From DATKFM01 sp046154965 (GTDB lineage Bacteria; Pseudomonadota; Alphaproteobacteria; Dongiales; Dongiaceae), in the NCBI GenBank assembly GCA_046154965.1, contig JBJXDY010000098.1, positions 1 to 64,000 on the forward strand: a stretch of DNA of 64,000 nucleotides. Direction: 5' to 3'. A program made the position numbers and the translations under genes. Position 1 is the first letter of the stretch; every line of letters starts with the position of its first letter. Below are positions 51,591 through 60,350 of the stretch, one piece after another. Under the pieces are notes generated by a model. The model had not been told where the DNA came from, ran no database searches, and was given only the letters and a program-made list of their open reading frames with translations.

Positions 51591-54278
51591 CTAAAGTGCG
51601 GCGAGGCGCTCAAGCGCCGCGGCCAGTTTGGCCTGCGACGCGGTCGCTTCGGCCAGCCGCTCGCGCTGTTCCTCGATGACCTCCGGTGGCGCTTTTGCCA
51701 CAAAAGCTTCGTTGCCGAGTTTCGAGGAGATTTTTGATACCTCGGAACCGGCCTTCTCGATCTCCTTCTTCAACCGCGCCTCTTCCCGCGCAACGTCGAT
51801 GACGCCGGCCAACGGCAGCATAAAGGTCGCCTCGTCGACCACGACCTGGACGGCGCCCTTGATTGTCGCGCCCGCGGCGATGTCGATGGCACTAAGGCGC
51901 GCCAGACGCATCAGGAGGTCGCAATGGGTCTTGAGGCGCGCCTGCGTCATGGCACCAGCATCGCGGACCTGCAGCGCCAATTGCGCCGCCGGCGGCACAT
52001 TCATTTCCGAGCGCACCGCGCGGATGGCCGTGACTGCCCGGATCAGCCAATCCAGCTCTGCCGCCGCTGCGCTATCGGTCTTGGGGCCGTCATGGGAGGG
52101 CCAAGGGGATTTTATGAGCGCGTCGCTTCCGCCGCTGTTGCCCCAGAGTTCTTCGGTGATGTAGGGCATGAACGGGTGCAGCAGATGCATCAGCTGGCCG
52201 AGAACCCAAGCTGTCGCAGCACGAGTTTCCTTCTGAGCCGCGGCGTCGCCGCCCGACAGGATCGGCTTGGTGAACTCCAGATACCAGTCACAGAATTCGC
52301 CCCAGGCGAAATGATAGAGCGCCTCCGCGGCATCATTGAACCGGTACGACTCCAGTGCACTTTCGACCTGGCGCTGTGCTTCCTTCGTGCGGCCGACGAT
52401 CCAGCGATTCACCGTCTGCCTACATTGCGCGGGATCGAAATTCGGATCGGGCTCGCACTGATTCATCTGCGCATAGCGCGCGGCGTTCCATAGCTTGGTC
52501 GCGAAGTTCCGGTAGCCCTCGACCCGCGACTCCGAGAATTTAATGTCGCGGCCCTGCGCCGCCTGGGCGGTAAGGGTAAACCGAAGGGCATCGCAGCCAT
52601 ACTTGTCGATCAAGTCCAGGGGATCGATCACATTGCCCTTGAACTTGGCCATCTTCTGGCCGCGCTCGTCGCGGACCAGGGCGTGGATATAGACGGTGCG
52701 GAACGGCACATCCTTCATGAAATGCAATCCCATCATCATCATCCGCGCCACCCAGAAGAAGATGATGTCGAAGCCGGTCACCAGCACATCGCCGGGATAG
52801 TAGCGTTTCAGCTCGAGCGTCTTCTCCGGCCACCCGATTGTCGAGAACGGCCAGAGAGCCGAGGAGAACCAGGTATCGAGCACGTCGTCGTCACGGCGCA
52901 GCGGCACTTCCTTACCGTAGTGCTGTTTTGCGGCAACGGCTGCTTCGCTTTCCGTCATCTCGACGAAGATCTTGTCGTCGGGACCGTACCAGGCGGGGAT
53001 CTGGTGTCCCCACCAGATCTGCCTGCTGATGCACCAGGGCTGAATATTGCGCATCCACTCGAAGTAGGTCTTGGTCCATTGTTCCGGCACGAACTTCGTG
53101 TCGCCCTGCTCCACCGCGCGGATCGCCGGAGCAGCCAGCGTAGCCGCATCCACATACCACTGATCGGTCAGCCACGGCTCCAGCGGCACATTGCCGCGAT
53201 CGCCATGGGGCACTTTGTGGGTATGCGGTTCGACTTTTTCGACCAGGCCGAGCGCCTCCAGATCTGCCACGATGCGCTTGCGCGCCTCGAAGCGGTCCAG
53301 GCCGCGATAGGCTTCCGGCGCGTTGTCGTTCACGCAGGCGCTCTTGTCGAAGATGTTGATGCGCGGCAGGTCGTGCCGGCGCCCTACTTCGAAATCGTTG
53401 AAGTCGTGGGCCGGCGTGATCTTTACTGCACCGCTGCCGGTTTCCGGATCGGCATAGGCGTCGGCGATGATCGGTATCTCGCGCCCGACCAGCGGCAGCA
53501 GGATCGTCTTGCCGACAAGATCGCTGTAGCGCGGATCGTCAGGGTGAACGGCAACGGCGGTATCGCCCAGCATCGTTTCCGGCCGCGTGGTGGCGATGAC
53601 GATGTAGCGTTCCTGCTCGCCTTTGATCGGATAGCGGATATGCCAGAGATTGCCGCGGACCTCGGGATTCTGCACCTCGAGATCGGAGATCGCCGTGTGC
53701 AGCTTCGGATCCCAGTTCACCAGCCGCTGATCGCGGTAAATGAGCCCTTTCTTGTGCAAATCGACGAAGACTTTGCGCACCGCATGGGAAAGGCGGGGAT
53801 CCATGGTGAAACGTTCGCGCGGCCAGTCCGGCGACGCGCCGAGGCGGCGAAGCTGGCGCGTGATGGTGCCGCCGGACTCCGCCTTCCACTCCCAGACCTT
53901 GGCAATGAAATCCTCGCGGCCGATGGTCTGGATGTTCGCGGCGACGCCGCGCGCGGCACCTGGCCGGTCGAGCACAATGCCCTTGGCGGCGAGCTGCCGC
54001 TCCACCACTGCCTGGGTGGCGATGCCCGCATGATCGGTGCCCGGCTGCCACAGCGTATCGAAGCCGCGCATGCGGTGATAGCGGATCAGGATATCCTGCA
54101 ACGTGAAGGTCAGCGCATGGCCCATATGCAGGCTGCCGGTCACGTTCGGCGGCGGCATCATGATCGTATAGGGTAGCGCCCTAGAACCCGGATTGGCCGC
54201 GAAGGCACCGGACGACTCCCAGCGCGCGTATTGCCGCTTCTCCACTTCGGCAGGTTCGAACGTCTTTTCCAGCATCAA
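51591..54278 (-). CDS. valS: valyl-tRNA synthetase
   Basis: ValS charges tRNA-Val. The 895-aa class I synthetase has the HIGH-type motif PPPNVTGSLHMGHAL near residue 43, the editing domain (ATTRPETMLGDTAVAVHP), and a C-terminal coiled-coil arm (last 70 residues). The KMSKS loop reads KMAKF (residues 542-546) followed by KGNVIDPLDL, so the Ser-Lys-Ser core is altered though both lysines remain. Otherwise intact and of normal length. Follows popZ on the same strand. Confidence 0.97.
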   Translation of the reverse strand: MMLEKTFEPAEVEKRQYARWESSGAFAANPGSRALPYTIMMPPPNVTGSLHMGHALTFTLQDILIRYHRMRGFDTLWQPGTDHAGIATQAVVERQLAAKGIVLDRPGAARGVAANIQTIGREDFIAKVWEWKAESGGTITRQLRRLGASPDWPRERFTMDPRLSHAVRKVFVDLHKKGLIYRDQRLVNWDPKLHTAISDLEVQNPEVRGNLWHIRYPIKGEQERYIVIATTRPETMLGDTAVAVHPDDPRYSDLVGKTILLPLVGREIPIIADAYADPETGSGAVKITPAHDFNDFEVGRRHDLPRINIFDKSACVNDNAPEAYRGLDRFEARKRIVADLEALGLVEKVEPHTHKVPHGDRGNVPLEPWLTDQWYVDAATLAAPAIRAVEQGDTKFVPEQWTKTYFEWMRNIQPWCISRQIWWGHQIPAWYGPDDKIFVEMTESEAAVAAKQHYGKEVPLRRDDDVLDTWFSSALWPFSTIGWPEKTLELKRYYPGDVLVTGFDIIFFWVARMMMMGLHFMKDVPFRTVYIHALVRDERGQKMAKFKGNVIDPLDLIDKYGCDALRFTLTAQAAQGRDIKFSESRVEGYRNFATKLWNAARYAQMNQCEPDPNFDPAQCRQTVNRWIVGRTKEAQRQVESALESYRFNDAAEALYHFAWGEFCDWYLEFTKPILSGGDAAAQKETRAATAWVLGQLMHLLHPFMPYITEELWGNSGGSDALIKSPWPSHDGPKTDSAAAAELDWLIRAVTAIRAVRSEMNVPPAAQLALQVRDAGAMTQARLKTHCDLLMRLARLSAIDIAAGATIKGAVQVVVDEATFMLPLAGVIDVAREEARLKKEIEKAGSEVSKISSKLGNEAFVAKAPPEVIEEQRERLAEATASQAKLAAALERLAAL

Positions 54279-54348
54279 ACAGTCTTCCTTAGATCCGGTC
54301 AGGCCCTGATCCGGCCGGTTGTCCCATCATCAATAACGGAGGATCGAG

Positions 54349-54951
54349 TCAGCCGGCGCGCTTGGCAAGTTTGTCGACGGCTTCCTTGACGGCCCGTTCG
54401 ACAAGCGGCGGCAGATTGGCATCGAGCCACTGGCGCAGCATCGGCTTTACGGCATCGCGAACCAGCTCTTCGACGGTCAGCGAGGAATGGAGCTTCTCGG
54501 GCTCCGCAGCCACCGCTTCCAGGCCGGGTGTCTTGGCGATGTCCATGAGGCGCGACAGGGCAGCCATCGCGCTTTCAATTTTGGTGTCGGACGCCGGGGC
54601 CGAAGGAGACGCATTGGGTGACGGCGCCTTTTCTGTCAGGGCTTCAGGGCTCACCAGCTTCCCGACGACGGCCGCCGCTTCCGCCTTTACCGCCTCCACA
54701 GCGGATTCAGTTTTCTCGGCCGATGCAGGTGCGGCCTTTGGTGCTTCCTCTCCGACCGTGACGATGCTGCCGTCGTCCTGGACGATCTGCGTCAGTTCGA
54801 AGACTTCGGCCCTCTGCTGTGCCGGCTTCGGGGCTTCGGCGGAGGGGGGCGTCCCGTCCTTTGCGTCCTGCTCGCCCTCGGCAATAATCCGCCGGATAGA
54901 AGCCAGGATGTCTTCCATGGATTGGCCGCCGTTGGTGCCGGATTGGTTCAT
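54349..54951 (-). CDS. popZ: PopZ-like polar organising protein (DUF2497)
   Basis: PopZ assembles into a matrix at the cell pole that anchors the chromosome and recruits cell-cycle regulators in alphaproteobacteria. The 200-aa product has the N-terminal helix QSMEDILASIRRIIAEG, a Pro/Ala/Glu-rich disordered middle (residues 25-150), and the C-terminal helices TVEELVRDAVKPMLRQWLDANLPPLVERAVKE, both family hallmarks. It lies between tolC and valS. The match to PopZ is by pattern, and the family label is secure; equivalence of function is inferred. Confidence 0.88.
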   Translation of the reverse strand: MNQSGTNGGQSMEDILASIRRIIAEGEQDAKDGTPPSAEAPKPAQQRAEVFELTQIVQDDGSIVTVGEEAPKAAPASAEKTESAVEAVKAEAAAVVGKLVSPEALTEKAPSPNASPSAPASDTKIESAMAALSRLMDIAKTPGLEAVAAEPEKLHSSLTVEELVRDAVKPMLRQWLDANLPPLVERAVKEAVDKLAKRAG

Positions 54952-55027
54952 CGTTTTTGCCCGTCTGGGTCATGTTTATCAGACCGGCCGCGCTCCCGGA
55001 AGCCATTCCTTAAATTGGTCACCGGGG

Positions 55028-56392
55028 TCATTCCGAGCTGATATCGATCCCCCAGAACTTGTCCTTTACCGAGTCATAATGCTTGTCCACGTCGTAGCGG
55101 GGCGCCGGCAATCCGAGCCCGCCGGCCGTCAACCTGCCGATAGAGAACAGGACTTGATACGCCGCCACGACTTCGTCCCTGTAGGCCCGGACCAGATTGA
55201 CCTGCGCCTGCAAGTACTCCTGCTGCGCGTCCAGGACGTCCAGGATCGTGCGCGCCCCGACATTCGCCTCTTCCTGCACGCCCTCAAAAGCCACCCTGGT
55301 GGCCTCCACCTGGGCCTTGAAGGACTCGATCTGCGCGCGTGCAGTCACCAGAGAACGCCAGGAACTGGTCGCCTGTTGCTCCGCCGAGCGCCGCTGTTCC
55401 TGCACTTGAAGCAAGCGCTGGCTGACCACCTGCTTCGATTGGCGGACGCGCGAGCCGACTCCGCCCGCCTGATAAAGCGGAATTCTCACCTGCAACAAGA
55501 CAGCGGCCGAGTTTTCGAAGCCACCGTCATTGGTCAGTTTGTCGTCGGCGCTCTGCAAGCGGCCGACCAAATCGACACTTGGTAGAAGCTCCCCAAAGAC
55601 CACGTCAATCCCGTCCCGGGCTGCTTGCTCGAGATACTTGGCGGCAATCAGGTCAGGATTGTTCTCCGACTCTGCCACGGTTTCTGCTTCGCTCGAAGGA
55701 AGGCCCTCCGGCGGCTTGGCCGTTTCGAGATCAACCGGGTCCTCACCAATAATTTCCCGATAGATGGCGCGAGACGTCGTTAGCTGGCCCTCGGCGGCAG
55801 TTTGCTCGGCAAAGGCGCCCGCCAACCGGGATTCGGATTGCGCAACATCGGTTCGCGTCAGTTCCCCGACATCAAATCGGGTGCGCGTCGCCTCAAGTTG
55901 CCTCGTCAACACCTCGACGTTGTTAATCGTAAGATTCAGCACAGCCTGATCCCGCAACACGTCGGAGTATGCCGTCACCCCCCGCAACAACACCTGCTGC
56001 TCCACGGAAATGAGCGTCGCCCGCTGCGCCCAGATCACATTGTCGGCCTGGCTGATGCTGGCATCGATGCTGCCGCCGCGATAGATGGGCTGATTCAGAT
56101 TGAGCGCGACCGTGCCGGTGCCATCCGTTCCGCTATTGAAGTCATTGTCAACAGACCGCGTTCCAGCTTCGCCCGTCACGTCGATTGTCGGGCGCCGCAG
56201 GGATTTCGCCTGCGCTATCTGCTCGTCCGTTGCCCGCAATTCGGCACGGGACGCCTGCAATGTCGGATTGGTCCCATAGGCCCGCGCCAGGGCTTCTTCC
56301 AATGAAATCGCCCAGGCCTGTGTCGGCAGAAATGCCGCGGGCGCGAGCGCCATACACAGCGCGATCGATTGCAGACGCCAACGTGATGCCAC
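55028..56392 (-). CDS. tolC: TolC-family outer membrane channel
   Basis: The 454-aa protein has a signal peptide (cleavage near TQAWA) and two tandem TolC repeats of long helices: SLEEALARAYGTNPTLQASRAELRATDEQIAQAKS at the start and NNPDLIAAKYLEQAARDGIDV in the second half, with GGSIDASISQAD and YQAGGVGSRVRQSK as the strand-loop motifs. Such trimers form the outer membrane exit duct for efflux pumps or type I secretion. It lies between the PIMT paralogue and popZ; no pump gene is adjacent. A second TolC-family gene is at 57511-58872. Confidence 0.92.
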   Translation of the reverse strand: MASRWRLQSIALCMALAPAAFLPTQAWAISLEEALARAYGTNPTLQASRAELRATDEQIAQAKSLRRPTIDVTGEAGTRSVDNDFNSGTDGTGTVALNLNQPIYRGGSIDASISQADNVIWAQRATLISVEQQVLLRGVTAYSDVLRDQAVLNLTINNVEVLTRQLEATRTRFDVGELTRTDVAQSESRLAGAFAEQTAAEGQLTTSRAIYREIIGEDPVDLETAKPPEGLPSSEAETVAESENNPDLIAAKYLEQAARDGIDVVFGELLPSVDLVGRLQSADDKLTNDGGFENSAAVLLQVRIPLYQAGGVGSRVRQSKQVVSQRLLQVQEQRRSAEQQATSSWRSLVTARAQIESFKAQVEATRVAFEGVQEEANVGARTILDVLDAQQEYLQAQVNLVRAYRDEVVAAYQVLFSIGRLTAGGLGLPAPRYDVDKHYDSVKDKFWGIDISSE

Positions 56393-56473
56393 TTATTCCT
56401 CCGTCACGGACTCCTGTTTGGTATCCTATCCACCCGCTACCCCAAAGATAAGCACCGCGGTATTGGCCGATTC

Positions 56474-57124
56474 CTAGAAGACGAACCCGGGTTGAGATTG
56501 CAACCCCGGCAGCATTGAAACCGACGCATCGAAGAGCATGCGCGTCGAAATGACTTCACCGCTCCGCGCAAATAGCATGGCGCGGCCCACCCCGCGGTCC
56601 TTGACAACCGCGGTCAGCCGTCCGCCATCGGCCAACTGGGCGAGCAACATGGGCGGCACCCCGTCAGCGAGGCCTTCGATGACGATGACATTGTACGGCG
56701 CCTGCCGGGGCACTCCCTGCTCCAATGGACCCTGCAGGACGATGGCATTGGCAATGCCGAGGGCCGACAGCTCGGAGTTTGCACGATCGGCCATCGCGCC
56801 GTCGATTTCCAGCCCGACAACGGTTGCGGCGAGCCGAGACAAAACCGCGGCACCGTATCCGGTGGCGCTGCCGACATCGAGGACCGAGTCGCCGGGCGAC
56901 GGCGCCGCCGCCTGGATCAGGCGGCCGAGCACCATTGGTTCAAGCAGGAAACGGCCATTGCCCAGCGGTACGTCCTCGTCCGCATAGGCGACGGCCTGAA
57001 TGGCGGCTGGCACGAATTGTTCGCGCGGAATCGCCGCCATGGCGTCCAACAGCGCCTGGTCGGTGACTTTGTTGGGCCGCAACTGGCTGTCGACCATGCT
57101 GCGGCGCGCGGCTACAAACTTCAT
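56474..57124 (-). CDS. PIMT-family methyltransferase paralogue
   Basis: The 216-aa protein resembles protein-L-isoaspartate methyltransferase but is diverged: the SAM-binding motif is VLDVGSATGYGAAVLS, and a LGNGRFLLEPMVLG segment replaces the GHGQTLSQP of Pcm. The N terminus (RRSMVDSQLRPNKVTDQALLDAM) is the family form found beside TolC genes in alphaproteobacteria. The start at 57124 is preferred over the longer frame because the first 23 codons upstream are Pro-rich and have no family pattern. True isoaspartate repair activity is uncertain. Confidence 0.82.
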   Translation of the reverse strand: MKFVAARRSMVDSQLRPNKVTDQALLDAMAAIPREQFVPAAIQAVAYADEDVPLGNGRFLLEPMVLGRLIQAAAPSPGDSVLDVGSATGYGAAVLSRLAATVVGLEIDGAMADRANSELSALGIANAIVLQGPLEQGVPRQAPYNVIVIEGLADGVPPMLLAQLADGGRLTAVVKDRGVGRAMLFARSGEVISTRMLFDASVSMLPGLQSQPGFVF

Positions 57125-57322
57125 TGCAAAACTGCATCGGCTGGGCGGTGGAACAGGCGCCGCGCCCGGCCAATCCCGCGGCCGCAGCGGCATATGCCGC
57201 TTATAGCCCTCAGATGCCTGAAAAACAATGCGTTGCAGCCCAGTAGAAAGCTTGGCCCCTCAGCTTGACCCCCTCACGCGACCCCCTTAATGTCCCGGCC
57301 TTCCCTCAAAAGGCGGGACGAG

Positions 57323-57396
57323 GGCCCGGTGGCAGAGTGGCCATGCAGAGGACTGCAAATCCTTGTACGTCGGTTCGATTCCGGCCCGGGCCTCCA
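57323..57396 (+). tRNA. tRNA-Cys (anticodon GCA)
   Basis: The 74-nt sequence folds into a cloverleaf: acceptor GGCCCGG with CCGGGCC, anticodon loop CTGCAAA giving GCA, T loop TTCGATT, discriminator T and encoded CCA at 57394-57396. Lone tRNA between a minus-strand methyltransferase gene and a terminator. Confidence 0.95.
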
Positions 57397-57434
57397 CTTT
57401 GCGGCAAATCCCCCGCTGCCGCGGCGCAGCAACG

Positions 57435-57472
57435 AAAAACGGCACGGCCGGCGTCTTCCGCCAACCGTGCCG
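57435..57472 (-). terminator. Rho-independent terminator of the type I secretion operon
   Basis: On the minus strand CGGCACGG (57472-57465) pairs with CCGTGCCG (57447-57440), followed by TTTTT (57439-57435). It lies 38 bp after the stop of the outer membrane gene at 57511. Confidence 0.85.
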
Positions 57473-57510
57473 CAATCAAAGCCGGCACGCCGCCAAATCG
57501 CTGATCTGGC

Positions 57511-58872
57511 TCAGTCGAACGGATTCCAGCTCTCCGCAGCCTGCGGATTTGCCGCCTCGACGGGAGTCAAACCGAGAGACGCCTGCAAGGATCCCTGCGA
57601 AGCCAGCAGGCGGTAGTTGGCGAACAGTTCGGTGTACTCCGCTGTGACCAGGGAATCGCGCGCCAGGAACAACTCATTATCGGCATCGAGCAGGTCGAGC
57701 AGCCCACGCTGACCGATCTCGAACTGTTGCTTGTAGACATCCCGAGTCTGCTCGTTCGCTTCGACCTCGCGCCGCAGGATCTCGACATTGTTGTGCGAGA
57801 CTTCCATTGCGTTCCAGGAGACGCGGGTATCTTCCGCGACCTTGCGCTCGTTCACGCGCAAGCGGTCGAGAGCTTCCGCTTGACGGTACTTGAACTCGCG
57901 GATGCGGGCCACGTCGGCGCCGCCGCGATACAAATTGTAACGCATGACGACAAGCGCGGTCGCGTCGTACTCGGTGTCGCGGCGGCCGTCGATGTCATCG
58001 TTAATCGAGCCGCCGAGCTCCAGTCGCAAATCCGGATAGAGGCTGGCGTTCTGCTGCTTGACGTCGGCCTCGGCCGCCTTGACGTCGGCGCGGGCAAATC
58101 GGACGGTCGGGCTGTTCTCGATTGCCAATGCTACCGCCGTCTCCACATCCTGCGGAATTGCGTCCGCAGGCACGGTGGGATCGTCGAGCGTATCGGGCGC
58201 CTGGCCGACGACACGAATAAAGAGAGCTTCGGCGTCGCGCAGATCGCCGCGCACTTGGTTCAAACTCGATTCCGCGTTGCTCAGGCGGGCCTCTGCCTGG
58301 CGGACGTCGGCGATGTTGCCGCCGCCGGCATCGGCGCGGGCGCGGACCTGATCCAGACGCTGGCGATGAACATTCACATTGTTTTCCGCGATGTCCACGC
58401 GGGCGCGATGGCGCAGCACTTCCAGATAGGCCTCTACCGCATCGAGGCCGACAAATTCCGAGGTTTCGTTGACCCGATGGGCTGCGGATTCGACGCGCGC
58501 AATCTGCTTCTCGACTTCGCTATCGGCGAAGAAACCGTCGAACAGGAGCTGGCTGAGGGTGGCCGAGCCTTCCTTGCGAAGGAGCGCGATGTCGTCCTTG
58601 CCCCGCGCTTCGACCGTCACATTGTCGGAAAACTCCGGACCGGTGGCCGCACGGAGGTCGACCTGCGGCAAATAGAGTGCGCGGCCCTGACGCAGTTCCT
58701 CATCGATGGCGCGCCGGTTGTTGGATACGGAACCCACTTCCGGGTTCGTGTTGATCGCGATCTCGACTGCTTCTTTGAGAGTCATTGATTGTGCCGGGCC
58801 AGCCCACAACGGCAAGGCCAGCAAGCATGCCACCGCGGCGGTTCGCAGCAACTGCGTTTTGTAATCCAGCAT
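57511..58872 (-). CDS. TolC-family outer membrane protein of type I secretion (LapE type)
   Basis: The 453-aa protein has a signal peptide (ACLLALPLWAGPAQS, cleavage near residue 29) and the two TolC repeats: TLKEAVEIAINTNPEVGSVSNNRRA, GNIADVRQAEARLSNAES and, in the second half, VALAIENSPTVRFARADVKAAEADVK with YNLYRGGADVARI. It lies downstream of a membrane fusion protein and a type I secretion ATPase in the same operon, so it is the outer membrane exit duct of that system. A 132-bp gap containing an inverted repeat separates it from the fusion protein gene. Confidence 0.92.
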   Translation of the reverse strand: MLDYKTQLLRTAAVACLLALPLWAGPAQSMTLKEAVEIAINTNPEVGSVSNNRRAIDEELRQGRALYLPQVDLRAATGPEFSDNVTVEARGKDDIALLRKEGSATLSQLLFDGFFADSEVEKQIARVESAAHRVNETSEFVGLDAVEAYLEVLRHRARVDIAENNVNVHRQRLDQVRARADAGGGNIADVRQAEARLSNAESSLNQVRGDLRDAEALFIRVVGQAPDTLDDPTVPADAIPQDVETAVALAIENSPTVRFARADVKAAEADVKQQNASLYPDLRLELGGSINDDIDGRRDTEYDATALVVMRYNLYRGGADVARIREFKYRQAEALDRLRVNERKVAEDTRVSWNAMEVSHNNVEILRREVEANEQTRDVYKQQFEIGQRGLLDLLDADNELFLARDSLVTAEYTELFANYRLLASQGSLQASLGLTPVEAANPQAAESWNPFD

Positions 58873-58914
58873 GGCAATATTCCATCACTTCAATGAGTTA
58901 GAACAAATTCCTGT

Positions 58915-58937
58915 CTCGTCCGGAGAGTGCGGACGAG
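58915..58937. repeat. 8-bp inverted repeat between fusion protein and outer membrane genes
   Basis: CTCGTCCG and CGGACGAG pair perfectly around a 7-base centre. It could attenuate transcription between the two genes; no T-run follows. Confidence 0.45.
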
Positions 58938-59004
58938 GCGCCAACATAAGCACTTCATCAAAACTATGTAAAAATCTGATTAATCTGTTGTTTCCTCGAA
59001 AACT

Positions 59005-60339
59005 CTAGCGTTCGCTTCCGGCTGTGTTGATTGTCCGCACAATCGGCAGGAGGAGGTACTGCAAAACCGTCTTCTGCCCCGTCAGGATGTCCACAACCGC
59101 GGTATCGCCTGGACCGATTTCTAGCTGGGCACCCCCCTTGCCTTGAAGATAGTTCCGGTCGGTCCGCAACCGCACGCGGAAGAACCGGTCACGTTTCCCG
59201 CCGACCTCTTCTTCGATCGCATCGGAGCTCTTGAACTCCACCACCGCATGCAGACCGCCATAAATACTGTAGTCATAGGTGTCGAACTTGACGACGGCTT
59301 TCTGATCGAGATGGACGAAGCCGCTATCGGTGGTCTTGATCCGGGCCTCGACCAGCAGCGTGTCTTCGATCGGCACGATCTCCATCAGATCCTCGCCGGG
59401 ACGGATGACGCCGCCGATGGTGCGGATCTTGATCTCCTTCACCGAGCCGCGGACGGGCGAACGCACTTCCGTGCGCAAGACGCGGTCCTTGTTGGAAATC
59501 AATTGTTCCTGCACGCTGGCCAGCTCCGCCCGATGGCGGCTGAGTTCTTCGGCCGCCTCGCTGCGGAAGGTGCTGGTCCGCTCATTGACGCGGTTCTGCT
59601 GCTCCTTTATCTGCGCTTCCGTCTGCGGAATCGCCGACTGCGTTGCATCCAGCTCGGTCTTCAGCTCGTTCACGTCACGCTGGGTCTGCAGAAGCTCGAC
59701 CTGGGAAATGACCCCCTGGTCAGCGAGCGGTTTCTTGATGCGAAGCTGCTTTTGCGCCAGCGCGAGAGACTGCTTGACGTTCGCTTCCTTGATGATCAGC
59801 GACTCCAGCTCCTTCTCCTTCTGCACCTTCTGCTCGCGGAGAATACTGAGCTGGGACTCCAACTGCTCGCGCCGGATCTCAGCGTTAGCTCGCTCCGCGT
59901 CGACAAGCCCAGGAGCTTCGTTCGTGAGTTCCAAAGGAAACTCGATGTCCGCAGGCGCTTTCCGGGCGATTTCGCCCTCCAACCGGGCCACGACCGCTGA
60001 AAGATGCAGGTACTGCTGACGCAAATCGGAGAGATCCGATTCAGCCCGCCGGTTGTCGATGCGCAGCAGGACCTGGCCCTTCTCCACAACATCGCCCTCG
60101 CGCACCATTACGTCGGCGAGGATGCCGCCTTCGAGGTTCTGGATGAGCTGAATCTGGCTCGACGGAATCACGCGGGCCTGCCCGCGCGTGACTTCGTCCA
60201 GTACCGCCTGGTCCGCCCAAATCAGGAACACGACGACGAACGCCGCGACGGCGTAAAGAAGGATGTGGCCGAAGAACCAAAACCCGCGGCGGTCCACGTC
60301 GATCGGATCGATAAAATCGCCCCTGTTCGTATCGCTCAT
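59005..60339 (-). CDS. type I secretion membrane fusion protein (HlyD family, LapC type)
   Basis: The 444-aa protein has one N-terminal membrane helix (FWFFGHILLYAVAAFVVVFLIW), a lipoyl-like half motif (QLIQNLEGGILADVMVREGDVVEKGQVLLRI), a long coiled coil (about residues 95-280) and the C-terminal beta-barrel region (VRSPVRGSVKEIKIRTIGGVIRPGEDLMEIVPI). It bridges the inner membrane ATPase and the outer membrane duct. It follows the ATPase gene by 11 bp and precedes the TolC-type gene. Confidence 0.94.
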   Translation of the reverse strand: MSDTNRGDFIDPIDVDRRGFWFFGHILLYAVAAFVVVFLIWADQAVLDEVTRGQARVIPSSQIQLIQNLEGGILADVMVREGDVVEKGQVLLRIDNRRAESDLSDLRQQYLHLSAVVARLEGEIARKAPADIEFPLELTNEAPGLVDAERANAEIRREQLESQLSILREQKVQKEKELESLIIKEANVKQSLALAQKQLRIKKPLADQGVISQVELLQTQRDVNELKTELDATQSAIPQTEAQIKEQQNRVNERTSTFRSEAAEELSRHRAELASVQEQLISNKDRVLRTEVRSPVRGSVKEIKIRTIGGVIRPGEDLMEIVPIEDTLLVEARIKTTDSGFVHLDQKAVVKFDTYDYSIYGGLHAVVEFKSSDAIEEEVGGKRDRFFRVRLRTDRNYLQGKGGAQLEIGPGDTAVVDILTGQKTVLQYLLLPIVRTINTAGSER

Positions 60340-60350
60340 GACCGCGCTCC

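Noticed and set aside
52683..54176. Long plus-strand open frame opposite valS
   Set aside because: It is rich in His, Asp and Arg with no domain pattern, as expected for the reverse complement of a GC-rich gene.
57323..57396. tRNA-Cys as an integration site of a mobile element
   Set aside because: No integrase and no repeated 3' end of the tRNA was seen in the neighbouring sequence.
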